A DNA stretch of 64,000 nucleotides, taken from contig JAIEMT010000010.1 of the NCBI GenBank assembly GCA_019751945.1, positions 1-64,000 of the forward strand, read 5' to 3'. The notes beneath the pieces are model-generated. The model was not told the DNA's origin and did not search any database. It saw only the letters and a program-made list of their open reading frames with translations. A program made the position numbers and the translations under genes. Below are positions 34,355-42,264 of the stretch, piece by piece. Source of the stretch: a bacterium. GTDB lineage: Bacteria; Bdellovibrionota; UBA1018. The first letter of the stretch is position 1. Each line of letters begins with the position of its first letter.

Positions 34355-35323
34355 CTAGATGCCAAGGGTGTCGAACCAGGTCTCAGTCCAAATATATTGC
34401 AGGCGGGAGTCTAGTGGATCTGTAGATAAATCCAGTGGTTCGCCCTTCCTCTGAGAGAGCTTCTTACCCACTTTCCGTATGTGGTTTTTTTGCCAGCTCG
34501 GATTGGTGCGGGTAATGAATTTTCTGTCAAGTCTCAATGCCCGTTGTGTAGCGTGACGGGTTAAACTCGGATTCTCAGGAAAGAGATTCTTCATGGCCCT
34601 TGCGATTCGGGGTGGGGAATAGAGCTCCAGATTCAAATAAGTGCTCAGCATCGCGATCTGAAGGTAGTTTCGGTAATCGCGTCGAGAGCGACAAAGCCGG
34701 CTAGAATGGGTTCCAGGATCATAAGCCGCTCCCGTTAAGTACAGGGCCCCGGCCAGTTTTGGGCCGAGTTCGTCTCCTAGGGCCATGTCGGCCACGACTA
34801 CCAGGCTTTCAGCAAAGTTGAGGTACTTTCGAGTCCCTTCGTGTCCCTTAGGGCAGGGAGGGAGCAGGTTCCAAAGGATGCGATGATTCTGTTCGTGGAA
34901 GAGTGCGCAGACATAGGTTCGCACTCTCTGGAGTCGGATGCCTTCCTTCTCGCCCGGGTCGGTCGCGGCCCAAAGTAATTCTTCGTCCACAGGACTATAT
35001 TGGATCTCATTTTCTAACAAAGTGGGGGAGCTGAGGGTTCGGGGAGAAGACACCAGCGTCGCTACAAATTTCCCTTTCTTTTGTTGATATAGAGTTCGGC
35101 TTTTTCGAAAAAGTGCACTTTTTGCCAGTAAAAGGCCGTCGAATGGCTGACCTGGAAGTGCCTGTTTGTGAGATGAAGACGACGCCTGTTGCGAATGAAG
35201 CCAAGTAACTGCCGATCGAATTCGATTCAGTTCCGATTTTTTCACGGAGTTCTTTGTAACCTGATTTTTAATTCTTTGCAGAGAGCCTTTATTTAGATTG
35301 GAATAAATGTTGCGGCGTGACAA
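34355..35323 (-). CDS. Hypothetical protein with HEQNH motif
   Basis: A 322-residue protein of unknown family with a TTG start (no in-frame ATG until far inside). Residues near 140-150 read VCALFHEQNHRILWN, an HExxH-type metal site, with no evident third ligand; it may be a zinc-dependent hydrolase. Many basic residues, a C-terminal Trp/Tyr-rich end (YIWTETWFDTLG). There is no signal peptide. It is 78 bases upstream of the hybrid kinase on the same strand and may or may not share its transcript. Confidence 0.78.
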   Translation of the reverse strand: MSRRNIYSNLNKGSLQRIKNQVTKNSVKKSELNRIRSAVTWLHSQQASSSSHKQALPGQPFDGLLLAKSALFRKSRTLYQQKKGKFVATLVSSPRTLSSPTLLENEIQYSPVDEELLWAATDPGEKEGIRLQRVRTYVCALFHEQNHRILWNLLPPCPKGHEGTRKYLNFAESLVVVADMALGDELGPKLAGALYLTGAAYDPGTHSSRLCRSRRDYRNYLQIAMLSTYLNLELYSPPRIARAMKNLFPENPSLTRHATQRALRLDRKFITRTNPSWQKNHIRKVGKKLSQRKGEPLDLSTDPLDSRLQYIWTETWFDTLGI

Positions 35324-35352
35324 AACGCCTTTGCTTCGGGACCTGGAGCGAG

Positions 35353-35715
35353 ATGGATATGACTAAGAGACGCAAAAGCGACTCTGAATTAATTGAAGAA
35401 GTGGAAAAGAGTCTTCGGAGGCTCGGCCCCAAGTACCTTCGCGATAAATGGGATGAATTTAAGAATCTCAAGAAGAGCGATGACCTCTTGGATTTTCAGC
35501 GGCTTCAAGAATTTGGACACAAATTGAAGGGCAGCGCTGGAAACTATGGTTTCAATCAGCTCGGGAAGCTTGCGAGCTTGCTTGAGCTCTATTGTCAGCG
35601 CCACGACTTTCAAAAGGTGGGGCAAGTCGCAAAGAAGATTGAAGCGTTCTTAAAGGAAAAGTCTTCTCCAGAAGTTGAAGTGAAATCGGAAAAAAAAGAA
35701 GACCCAGTTCCTTAG
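35353..35715 (+). CDS. Hpt-domain phosphotransfer protein (orphan)
   Basis: A 120-residue Hpt protein with the active His in FGHKLKGSAGNYGFNQLG and a disordered Glu/Lys-rich tail. ATG 35353 is chosen because GGAG lies 4 bases before it; ATG 35359, which gives better SD spacing (10), is equally plausible, and the longer frame from 35317 would overlap the divergent HEQNH gene. It faces the receiver gene 35717-36136, with only 1 base between the stops, so these two opposed genes may be relay partners, though that is inference. Confidence 0.88.
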   Translation: MDMTKRRKSDSELIEEVEKSLRRLGPKYLRDKWDEFKNLKKSDDLLDFQRLQEFGHKLKGSAGNYGFNQLGKLASLLELYCQRHDFQKVGQVAKKIEAFLKEKSSPEVEVKSEKKEDPVP

Positions 35716-35716
35716 A

Positions 35717-36136
35717 TCAGATCAGGGCGTGTTCGATATATTTTCTACATTGATTGAGCTGAAAGGGTTTCTGCAAAAATTTAGGCCAGAGCTTGGAGGT
35801 ATCTAGGTGAGCGCTTCCGAACTTGAGTCGTCTAGAACTCATCAGCAAAAATGGAATTTTCAGTTGCTTTTCTCGGCAAAATTGCCAAATGTCGAGTCCG
35901 GTTTTTCTACCTTCTAGGACATAATCGGCTACAATCAGGTCGAATCGATTGTTTTCGAGTGCTTCCATGGCCGTTTCTGCAGAGGTTTCCCAGTGAAGCT
36001 GGGCATGGTCATCGACTAATCCGAAGATAGTTTCCAGAACGGGTTTGCAGGACTGATCATCTTCCACCACCAAGACGGATTTTCTCTTTGATCCCTTCTC
36101 GTTATAAAAACCGAAGTACAGAAGGTCCAAGATCAT
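35717..36136 (-). CDS. Receiver-domain protein
   Basis: A 139-residue receiver-only protein: acidic pair VVEDDQS, phosphoacceptor Asp in LIVADYVLEGRKTG, Ser in LLMSSRR and Lys in FLQKPF. It has no output domain. The first 18 residues are hydrophobic and may be an added leader, or the start may be further in at a non-ATG codon. The ATG overlaps the stop of the small membrane gene by 4 bases. Confidence 0.88.
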   Translation of the reverse strand: MILDLLYFGFYNEKGSKRKSVLVVEDDQSCKPVLETIFGLVDDHAQLHWETSAETAMEALENNRFDLIVADYVLEGRKTGLDIWQFCREKQLKIPFLLMSSRRLKFGSAHLDTSKLWPKFLQKPFQLNQCRKYIEHALI

Positions 36137-36408
36137 GGGTAGTCCTTTTTGAGGGAGTGAGCGGGTTCATAGGAAACGAGTGCTGGCACAGCTGGATCTT
36201 GTGTAGCCAGGGAACGGAAGTCGGGTGCGTATTGATTCACGACCTCTCGTTGGGTCATGACGGTGGTTTCGACTTTAGTAGAACTCGCCCAAAAGGAGGT
36301 AATGCCGATAGTGCTGAGGATCACACAAATCACAGCTGGATAGGCCCTAGCTGCCAATTGAATGGTAGAGAAACTTTCATTTCGTCCCATGGTCTTCCTC
36401 ACTTTCAA
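36133..36408 (-). CDS. Small single-pass membrane protein
   Basis: A 91-residue protein with one membrane helix (about 20-42: LAARAYPAVICVILSTIG) and a short C-terminal domain. I do not recognise it. It overlaps the receiver gene by 4 bases (ATGA), so the two are coupled; it might anchor or regulate that receiver. Start ATG 36408; ATG 36390 is an alternative. Confidence 0.68.
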   Translation of the reverse strand: MKVRKTMGRNESFSTIQLAARAYPAVICVILSTIGITSFWASSTKVETTVMTQREVVNQYAPDFRSLATQDPAVPALVSYEPAHSLKKDYP

Positions 36409-36538
36409 AAAAACCGCGTCCGTTCACCCCCTTTTCCAAAAACCTGTAACCCTTCCTTATCCAAGATCCATACCAACGCTGTGCAGCTCATTTTGGGGTA
36501 GGGAACCCTCATTTTGGACAGTTTAGGGGCAGTTTGAC

Positions 36539-36560
36539 GCAAAAGGGTTCCCACTTTTGC
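36539..36560 (+). promoter_or_regulatory. Dyad and direct repeats upstream of the NtrC-type gene
   Basis: A 7-bp inverted repeat GCAAAAG (36539-36545) / CTTTTGC (36554-36560) lies 23 bases before the ATG of the activator gene. Just upstream are two direct copies of TCATTTTGG at 36488-36496 and 36509-36517 (21-base period, two helical turns), and GGGAACCCT (36501-36509) pairs with AGGGTTCCC (36544-36552). These could be operator sites, perhaps for the regulator itself, or a leader hairpin. No -24/-12 promoter is evident. Confidence 0.4.
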
Positions 36561-36583
36561 CCCAAATCAGATATTAAGACGCA

Positions 36584-38071
36584 ATGCAGGAAAATATCAT
36601 TGTCATTGATGATGACACCGGAATTCAAGACCTCCTTCGAGAACTTTTCACCGCGCAAGGGTATCAGGTCCATGTTTTTGCCGATGCTCATCAGGCTTTG
36701 GCCGCTCTTCAAAAACTAAACGAGTTGGAACTCTCTCGCACGCTGGTGATTTCTGATTTGATGATGCCCGGAATTACCGGAATGGAAGTGCTGCATAAGA
36801 TTCGAGACCTCGGTATCGATGTGCCGTGTGTTTTAGTGACGGCTCACGCGAGTGTAGAAACTGCGGTGCAGGCGCTGAAGCAGGGGGCTCACGATTATAT
36901 TACGAAGCCCATCAATCTCACTGAGATCGACATCATTGTTCGTCGAGCTCTGAAGATTCGGGGGATGGAGCGCGATTACAAAAAACTTCAGCAGCAAGTG
37001 GTTGGGACTTCTTCTTTCGAAGGAATATATTCACGCAGCCACAAGATGCATAAAATTTTTCAGCTCATTGAGGCAGTTGCCCGAACACATTCGAATGTGA
37101 TGATTCATGGGGAGAGCGGAACCGGAAAAGAAATGGTGGCTCGCGCAATTCACCAGCGCAGCGATCGTCGCGACCATCCGTTTGTCGCAATCAATTGCTC
37201 GGCGATTCCCGAGCAGCTGCTCGAGTCCGAACTATTTGGTCATAAAAGAGGCGCCTTTACCGGTGCAAATGAGAATCGGAAAGGACTTTTCCAAGAGAGT
37301 GAAAAAGGAATTATTTTCTTGGATGAAATTGGGGACATGCCCATTTCTTTGCAGGCCAAACTGTTGCGTGTCATTCAGGAACGAAAAGTAAAGCCGGTGG
37401 GCGACAACCGTTTGATGGATATTGATGTTCGAATTATCGCGGCAACTCACCAAGATCTTAAAAAAGCGGTTGCTGAAGGACGTTTTCGAGAAGATCTTTA
37501 CTACCGGCTTTGCGTGATTCCGATTGAGATTCCTCCGCTGCGCGATCGTAGCGAGGACATTACAATTTTGGCCGAGCACTTTGTTTCTAAGCATTGCGCT
37601 CGAAATAAGATGCCGCTGAAAACCTTTAGCCGTAGGGCCTTGGCGAAGCTCATGCGTTTGCGATGGCCGGGAAATGTTCGCGAATTGGAAAACGCCGTCG
37701 AGCGGGCTCTTGTTCTTTCGGTGGGCGATGTCATCGACGAGACAGATATTCAGATGGATACCTATAGAAGCGGTGGCGCATCGACAGTGGATGATTTTTT
37801 TTCCAAGCTTCCGACTTTGGAACAACTCGAGGCCGAATACATCAAGTACGTCCTCACCCAGGTGGACAGTAAGAAGGACCGGGCCTCAGAAGTTCTGGGT
37901 ATCAATCGCAAGAGCCTTTATCGAAAAGAAAAGACTTATGGAATTCGGGCTGGTGCTCGGGCTCTAACGAGTGCAGGACAGGATCTGAGCCAGAATCTGA
38001 AGCACAATGAAATCATGAGCCGTGTTGATGAGAAACACTTTCCAGGATCTCATTTCCCACGCGATCTTTGA
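36584..38071 (+). CDS. NtrC-family sigma-54 activator
   Basis: A 495-residue regulator: receiver (1-125, D58 in LVISDLMMPGITG), AAA+ domain (about 145-385: Walker A GESGTGKE, GAFTGA loop in RGAFTGANENRKG, Walker B FLDEIGD) and a C-terminal Fis-type helix-turn-helix (about 430-460, ASEVLGINRKSLYRK). All elements needed to activate sigma-54 polymerase are present. The last 35-40 residues after the helix-turn-helix are unusual and are encoded antisense to the end of the neighbouring DUF1761 gene (108-base convergent overlap). No linked kinase is adjacent. Confidence 0.94.
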   Translation: MQENIIVIDDDTGIQDLLRELFTAQGYQVHVFADAHQALAALQKLNELELSRTLVISDLMMPGITGMEVLHKIRDLGIDVPCVLVTAHASVETAVQALKQGAHDYITKPINLTEIDIIVRRALKIRGMERDYKKLQQQVVGTSSFEGIYSRSHKMHKIFQLIEAVARTHSNVMIHGESGTGKEMVARAIHQRSDRRDHPFVAINCSAIPEQLLESELFGHKRGAFTGANENRKGLFQESEKGIIFLDEIGDMPISLQAKLLRVIQERKVKPVGDNRLMDIDVRIIAATHQDLKKAVAEGRFREDLYYRLCVIPIEIPPLRDRSEDITILAEHFVSKHCARNKMPLKTFSRRALAKLMRLRWPGNVRELENAVERALVLSVGDVIDETDIQMDTYRSGGASTVDDFFSKLPTLEQLEAEYIKYVLTQVDSKKDRASEVLGINRKSLYRKEKTYGIRAGARALTSAGQDLSQNLKHNEIMSRVDEKHFPGSHFPRDL

Positions 38072-38407
38072 GAGCTGGTGGGGAACATAGAATCCCAACC
38101 AGGTAAAAAATCCAGCAGAGAAACCGTAGGTGAAATCAGGAAAATCTTTTCCCACTCCCCAGACTGAAGGTCTCCAGACTTGTGTGAGGTGGGCCAGAAC
38201 AAAAGTAGTTAAAAATAGAATGACAACCTGAAGGGAGAGGCCCTTCATCATCTCGCTCTGCTTGGGCTTGCGGTTCATGTTGTAACCCATGGCCTTGCCC
38301 CAGATTTTTCCAAAGAGGGGCCCGTACCAGAGAAAACCGAAAATGAATGCGGCCACCATGGCCAAGAAAATGAGCTTCCAGTTCAGAACGATTTGGGGAT
38401 GGGTCAT
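37964..38407 (-). CDS. DUF1761-family membrane protein
   Basis: A 147-residue inner-membrane protein with four helices: LIFLAMVAAFIFGFLWYGPLFGKIWGKAMG (helix 1 and the family WYGPLFG loop), a second at LQVVILFLTTFVLAHL, a third at SAGFFTWLGFYVP, and a C-terminal one. This is the DUF1761 pattern; function unknown. ATG 38407 is used, since the extension to 38449 starts with TTG and adds nothing recognisable. It overlaps the activator gene's 3' end by 108 bases. Confidence 0.87.
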   Translation of the reverse strand: MTHPQIVLNWKLIFLAMVAAFIFGFLWYGPLFGKIWGKAMGYNMNRKPKQSEMMKGLSLQVVILFLTTFVLAHLTQVWRPSVWGVGKDFPDFTYGFSAGFFTWLGFYVPHQLSKIAWEMRSWKVFLINTAHDFIVLQILAQILSCTR

Positions 38408-38572
38408 CTGTAAAAGGTTAAGGGTTGACGAGCCTCCCGGCAATAACAAAGTGTAAGAATCAGACTAAATCTCTATTTGTTTTCGAGGAGTTGCCTCCCC
38501 GCTCGGGCTTCTATCTCGAGCTTTCTTGCATTAAGGAATAACCTTTTTAATCCGATAAGTTACCGAGAACTT

Positions 38573-41059
38573 ATGAGTTCCTTTAATGAGAAAGAGTACT
38601 TTGCAGTTTTGATTGTTGCGATTCAGGCGGAACGGCCCGTTCCGTTTGATTGCTACGTGGTTCTATCGGCGAACCAACGAGTGGTGCTCTTTAATCCAAA
38701 AAATGAAATCCTCCCCCAAAACAAACTCGATCGGCTGACCCAGCACCAGTTCACTCAGCTCTTTGTGCACATCAGTGACTACGACGCGTACAAAAACTAC
38801 CTCGTCGACTTTCTGACTTCTGAAAAAGGAAAGAGCGTTGTGAATCAGATTCTGGAAGCGGGGGATTCCGGAAATCTAGTCATCGAAGGAATTCCGGATG
38901 ATGTGATTCAGAAGATTCGCGTGGGCGATGGGATCTCGGAGCAAGATTCCCAGACTGAACATTCGAACGAAGTTCGCGAAGAAGTGATGCAGCTGTTGAA
39001 AGAAAATGTGAGCGCCCTTGACGATCAGTTTTCATTGAAGGCTTCTTGGGAGGGTGACGACGAAACAGTCATTTCGCAGATTGCTGAGAAGCTGTCTGAG
39101 GATCTCGTTCGAGTTCGGAAGCTGAAGAAGGAAGATCTAGAAAATAACGAGACCGTCATCAAAGATACCTTTGCCAAGGTCAAAGAGGAAGTGCTTCGAA
39201 TTAAGGGAGTAGGGCAGTCCAAAGATTCCGATCGGTATCAAATGCTCGGGAAATATGCAGACACCGTCCTTCAGCGAGTGGAAGAATATGAGAAGGAAAT
39301 TTTCAATCCAGAAGAAAGCGACGCTGAAAAAAGAATTCAAAAGCGTTTGGGAGCAGACATCTGGAAAGTAAAGCGCCTCGCCCACAGTAAAAATCAGGCC
39401 ATCTTGTCAGATACCCTGTCTGATATGATTGAAAGCGTCCAAGAGGTCATCGGAACTCAGCTATCTTTTCCTGACAAAGCTGTGGCCTTTTCCAAAGAAG
39501 TCGCGGGGAAAACTCCGAAGGAGATTCAATCGATTGTCGCAGCTCAGTACCAGCGCATTTTAGATTTGAAGCGTCGATTGGGCGAAGCGAATGATGCGCT
39601 AGGAAACCTCAAGCAGAAGTGGGCAGAGTTTGAAACCTCGGGAAGGCATTCATTCGATCAGGCCACTAGGATTCATTCTGAAAAAATTGGGGTCGTTGTC
39701 GGCGAAGTGAGTAGCTTGCTTTTGGGAGTGAATCAGAGCTCCGAAGACCTTTCGAGTCTGAGTGAAAAGTTGAACGACCGAGCTGGCCTCACGGCTGAGG
39801 ATCTGAGTATGCAAGAGGGAGAGACGCCTCCCATGGAGCAGCCTCAAGATGAAGCCACCCCCGATGAGTTCGAAGCCACCGGGGACGACGATTCCATCCG
39901 AACTGAAAATAAACTGCTCCAAGCGCAGCTGGAAAATGCCAAATCCCTATTGGAAGCAAACGAAAAGAAGTTCGCCGAGCAAGAAAAGCTCTTGGCTTCC
40001 CACGGGTCTTATGTTGTCCCACTTGAAGAAGAAGTCCGAGAGCTGCGGAAAACCGTAGCTTCGATGCAAGAGAAGCTCGACGCTGCGGAAGAAGCCAAAG
40101 ATCGTCTTACAGTAAGCGTTCAAGATGCAGATCGGTCTCTTCAAATGGAAAAGAGCAATGAAAAGATGCTCGAAGATAATGCCTACAATTTGAAGGATCG
40201 AATTGTGACGATGGAGCAAACTCTTGAACTCTACGAAGGGCGCTTAGGCGATGTCCGTTCCGATCCGCGCCTGGTGGATAAGAATTTTGAAGAGGGGAGT
40301 ATTCCTCCCGATCTCATGGCCGCATTGAGCGCAAAAGATCGTATGATTGCAAAGCTCAATGAACACATGGCTGAAGAAGAAAATAAGAAAAAAGACTCTC
40401 GTCAGGAGATGATTCGCCTTCAGAATCAGCTTCAGCGCATCGACCAACTGAAGCAGCAAATGGGCCATAAGTTTGAAAAGTTGAAGCAAGAGCGAGATGT
40501 TTCCAGAAAAGCGGAAGAAGCCTTGAATCGAAAGATTGCTGTACTCACGAATCTCCAGGACGAGTCGAGATCTGTGGTTCAGAAGCTCACCGTTGTCAAC
40601 GAAGAGTTGAGACGAGATCGCTTGCTCTATATAGGTAAAACCAACCAAGCTCTCAAAGACTTTAAGGAGATGGTCAGCAAGGCCAATAGCTTGAATAGCC
40701 ATGTTCAAGCCGAGGTTCAGCGGAATAAAACGATTTTGGAGCAGAACGATATTCTTAAGGCGAAACAGAAGGAAATGCTAACTCAGTATGCCAATCTCCA
40801 AAAGGAATTTAAGGCCTTAGAGAATGAAAGCGTTCGTCTTCGCCGAATTGCTGAACAGGGGAATACCGCTCTTGCAGCTCCCGTCGATCAGAATCCAAAG
40901 ATTCTTGAGGCCCGTCTCAGTGAAGCCAAAAAAGAGAACGAAGAACTTCAAAGTAAGCTCAAGAATGAACGCCGAAAGATGCAAGATCTCATTGATAAGT
41001 TTAAGAAGGTCCAAGCCGAGCTTCTGGCTCGGAACATGAAGAAAAAAGAATCGGCATAA
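38573..41059 (+). CDS. Long coiled-coil cytoplasmic protein
   Basis: An 828-residue acidic protein. Residues 1-110 form a small globular domain (SSFNEKEYFAVLIVAIQ, CYVVLSANQRVVLF). From about 150 to 400 it is helical with many charged residues; from about 410 to 820 it is nearly continuous heptad coiled coil (for example LLQAQLENAKSLLEANEKK), with short Pro/Gly breaks near 430 and 580. No ATPase motifs, so it is not an SMC or Rad50 protein. It may be a cytoskeletal or polar scaffold; function unknown. ATG 38573 is preferred over the frame opening at 38477 because the upstream part is low in coding character. Confidence 0.85.
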   Translation: MSSFNEKEYFAVLIVAIQAERPVPFDCYVVLSANQRVVLFNPKNEILPQNKLDRLTQHQFTQLFVHISDYDAYKNYLVDFLTSEKGKSVVNQILEAGDSGNLVIEGIPDDVIQKIRVGDGISEQDSQTEHSNEVREEVMQLLKENVSALDDQFSLKASWEGDDETVISQIAEKLSEDLVRVRKLKKEDLENNETVIKDTFAKVKEEVLRIKGVGQSKDSDRYQMLGKYADTVLQRVEEYEKEIFNPEESDAEKRIQKRLGADIWKVKRLAHSKNQAILSDTLSDMIESVQEVIGTQLSFPDKAVAFSKEVAGKTPKEIQSIVAAQYQRILDLKRRLGEANDALGNLKQKWAEFETSGRHSFDQATRIHSEKIGVVVGEVSSLLLGVNQSSEDLSSLSEKLNDRAGLTAEDLSMQEGETPPMEQPQDEATPDEFEATGDDDSIRTENKLLQAQLENAKSLLEANEKKFAEQEKLLASHGSYVVPLEEEVRELRKTVASMQEKLDAAEEAKDRLTVSVQDADRSLQMEKSNEKMLEDNAYNLKDRIVTMEQTLELYEGRLGDVRSDPRLVDKNFEEGSIPPDLMAALSAKDRMIAKLNEHMAEEENKKKDSRQEMIRLQNQLQRIDQLKQQMGHKFEKLKQERDVSRKAEEALNRKIAVLTNLQDESRSVVQKLTVVNEELRRDRLLYIGKTNQALKDFKEMVSKANSLNSHVQAEVQRNKTILEQNDILKAKQKEMLTQYANLQKEFKALENESVRLRRIAEQGNTALAAPVDQNPKILEARLSEAKKENEELQSKLKNERRKMQDLIDKFKKVQAELLARNMKKKESA

Positions 41060-41118
41060 TACAATCCTGACAAATCCCAAATAGAGAGAAAACCTTTCTC
41101 TAATAACCTGAAACCGTG

Positions 41119-42264
41119 ATGACACTGGTTTTAAGCGCCTTGCTACTGATCTGGGCATTGGCACAGGGATTAACCCTGGTAGGCACATTCATCGGGTTGA
41201 GAAGTTTTAAGAAGGTTCCCCCGCACCTTGACGCTCCCTTTCGTCTCTATCCGGTGACCATTCTCAAACCCCTGAAAGGTGTGGACAGCGGTGTGGGATC
41301 CAACCTTCGCAGTTTCTTTGAGTTGGAATATCCCGAGTTTGAAATTCTTTTTTCAATTGCTGATGAAAGAGACCCGGTTCGATTCTTGGTGGAAGATCTC
41401 ATTCACAGCTATCCGAAAGTCAATGCGCGTTTGATTGTGGGCGAAGTCGTGGTGGGGCCGAATCCTAAGGTCAATAATCTGATTCGAAGTTACGAGAGTG
41501 CACAATACGATCTGGTCATGATCAGTGATAGCAATACGCGTGTAGCTCCTGATTATCTGCGCAGGATGGTGGCCCAGATGGATAACAATGTCGGCATCAT
41601 TACTGCTGCGGTGGTGGGCTTTAACTCCGAAAATCTGGGTGGCCGCCTCGAGGCGAATTTCTTGAATACTTTCTACGCTCGCTGGATGCATCTTGCTGCG
41701 TCTGTGGATCGCACCTGCGTGGTGGGCAAGTCGATGCTCTTTCGGCGATCGGTTGCAAAGCGTTTCGGCGGCATTCGCGAATTGGCTCGCTACCTCGCTG
41801 AAGATTATATGGCAGGGATTGCTATGAAGCGTTTGGGCTTACGCGTGATCGTGGCTACAGATCCGATCTATCAGCACATTGGTAAATATAGTTTCAAGCA
41901 ATTCTGGGATCGGCATCTCCGCTGGGGACGGATTCGAAAGTCTCAAGCTCCGCTGCCATTTCTCTTCGAGCCCCTTTTTACGGGCGCAACTCTGTCAGGA
42001 TTGGTTGGAGCTTTGGCATTCTGGGGACTTTTCGGGGTCTCCCCGCTTTTATTTCTTAGCATTCATTTTGGCCTCTGGTTTTTCTACGATGTGATTCAGA
42101 CTTTACTCTTGGAAGGAACTCTCGATCATCGAATGCCAGTGGTATGGGCGCTTCGAGAGGCGTTGTCGTTCCCCCTCTGGTTTCATTCCATGATTGGGAA
42201 CACCGTTCAATGGCGCGGGAAGAAATACACGCTTCTTCCGGGCGGCCTACTGGAGAGTCTTTGA
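41119..42264 (+). CDS. GT21 ceramide-glucosyltransferase-like glycosyltransferase
   Basis: A 381-residue membrane glycosyltransferase of family GT21 (ceramide glucosyltransferase; HpnI is a bacterial relative). Motifs D56 (KPLKGVD), D137 (ISDSN), D229 (AEDY) and the processive-type RHLRW (265-269) are all present, with one N-terminal helix and at least two C-terminal helices. It should transfer a sugar from a nucleotide donor to a lipid. A GTG three bases upstream (41116) is an alternative start. Its TGA overlaps the TTG start of the GH1 gene. Confidence 0.9.
   Translation: MTLVLSALLLIWALAQGLTLVGTFIGLRSFKKVPPHLDAPFRLYPVTILKPLKGVDSGVGSNLRSFFELEYPEFEILFSIADERDPVRFLVEDLIHSYPKVNARLIVGEVVVGPNPKVNNLIRSYESAQYDLVMISDSNTRVAPDYLRRMVAQMDNNVGIITAAVVGFNSENLGGRLEANFLNTFYARWMHLAASVDRTCVVGKSMLFRRSVAKRFGGIRELARYLAEDYMAGIAMKRLGLRVIVATDPIYQHIGKYSFKQFWDRHLRWGRIRKSQAPLPFLFEPLFTGATLSGLVGALAFWGLFGVSPLLFLSIHFGLWFFYDVIQTLLLEGTLDHRMPVVWALREALSFPLWFHSMIGNTVQWRGKKYTLLPGGLLESL

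Noticed and set aside
41085-41101. Hairpin AGAGAAA-ACC-TTTCTCT after the coiled-coil gene
   Set aside because: The stem is AT-rich and there is no T-run, so it is not convincing as a terminator.
41160-41178. TGGCAC resembling a sigma-54 -24 element
   Set aside because: It lies inside the GT21 coding region and has no matching -12 GC.
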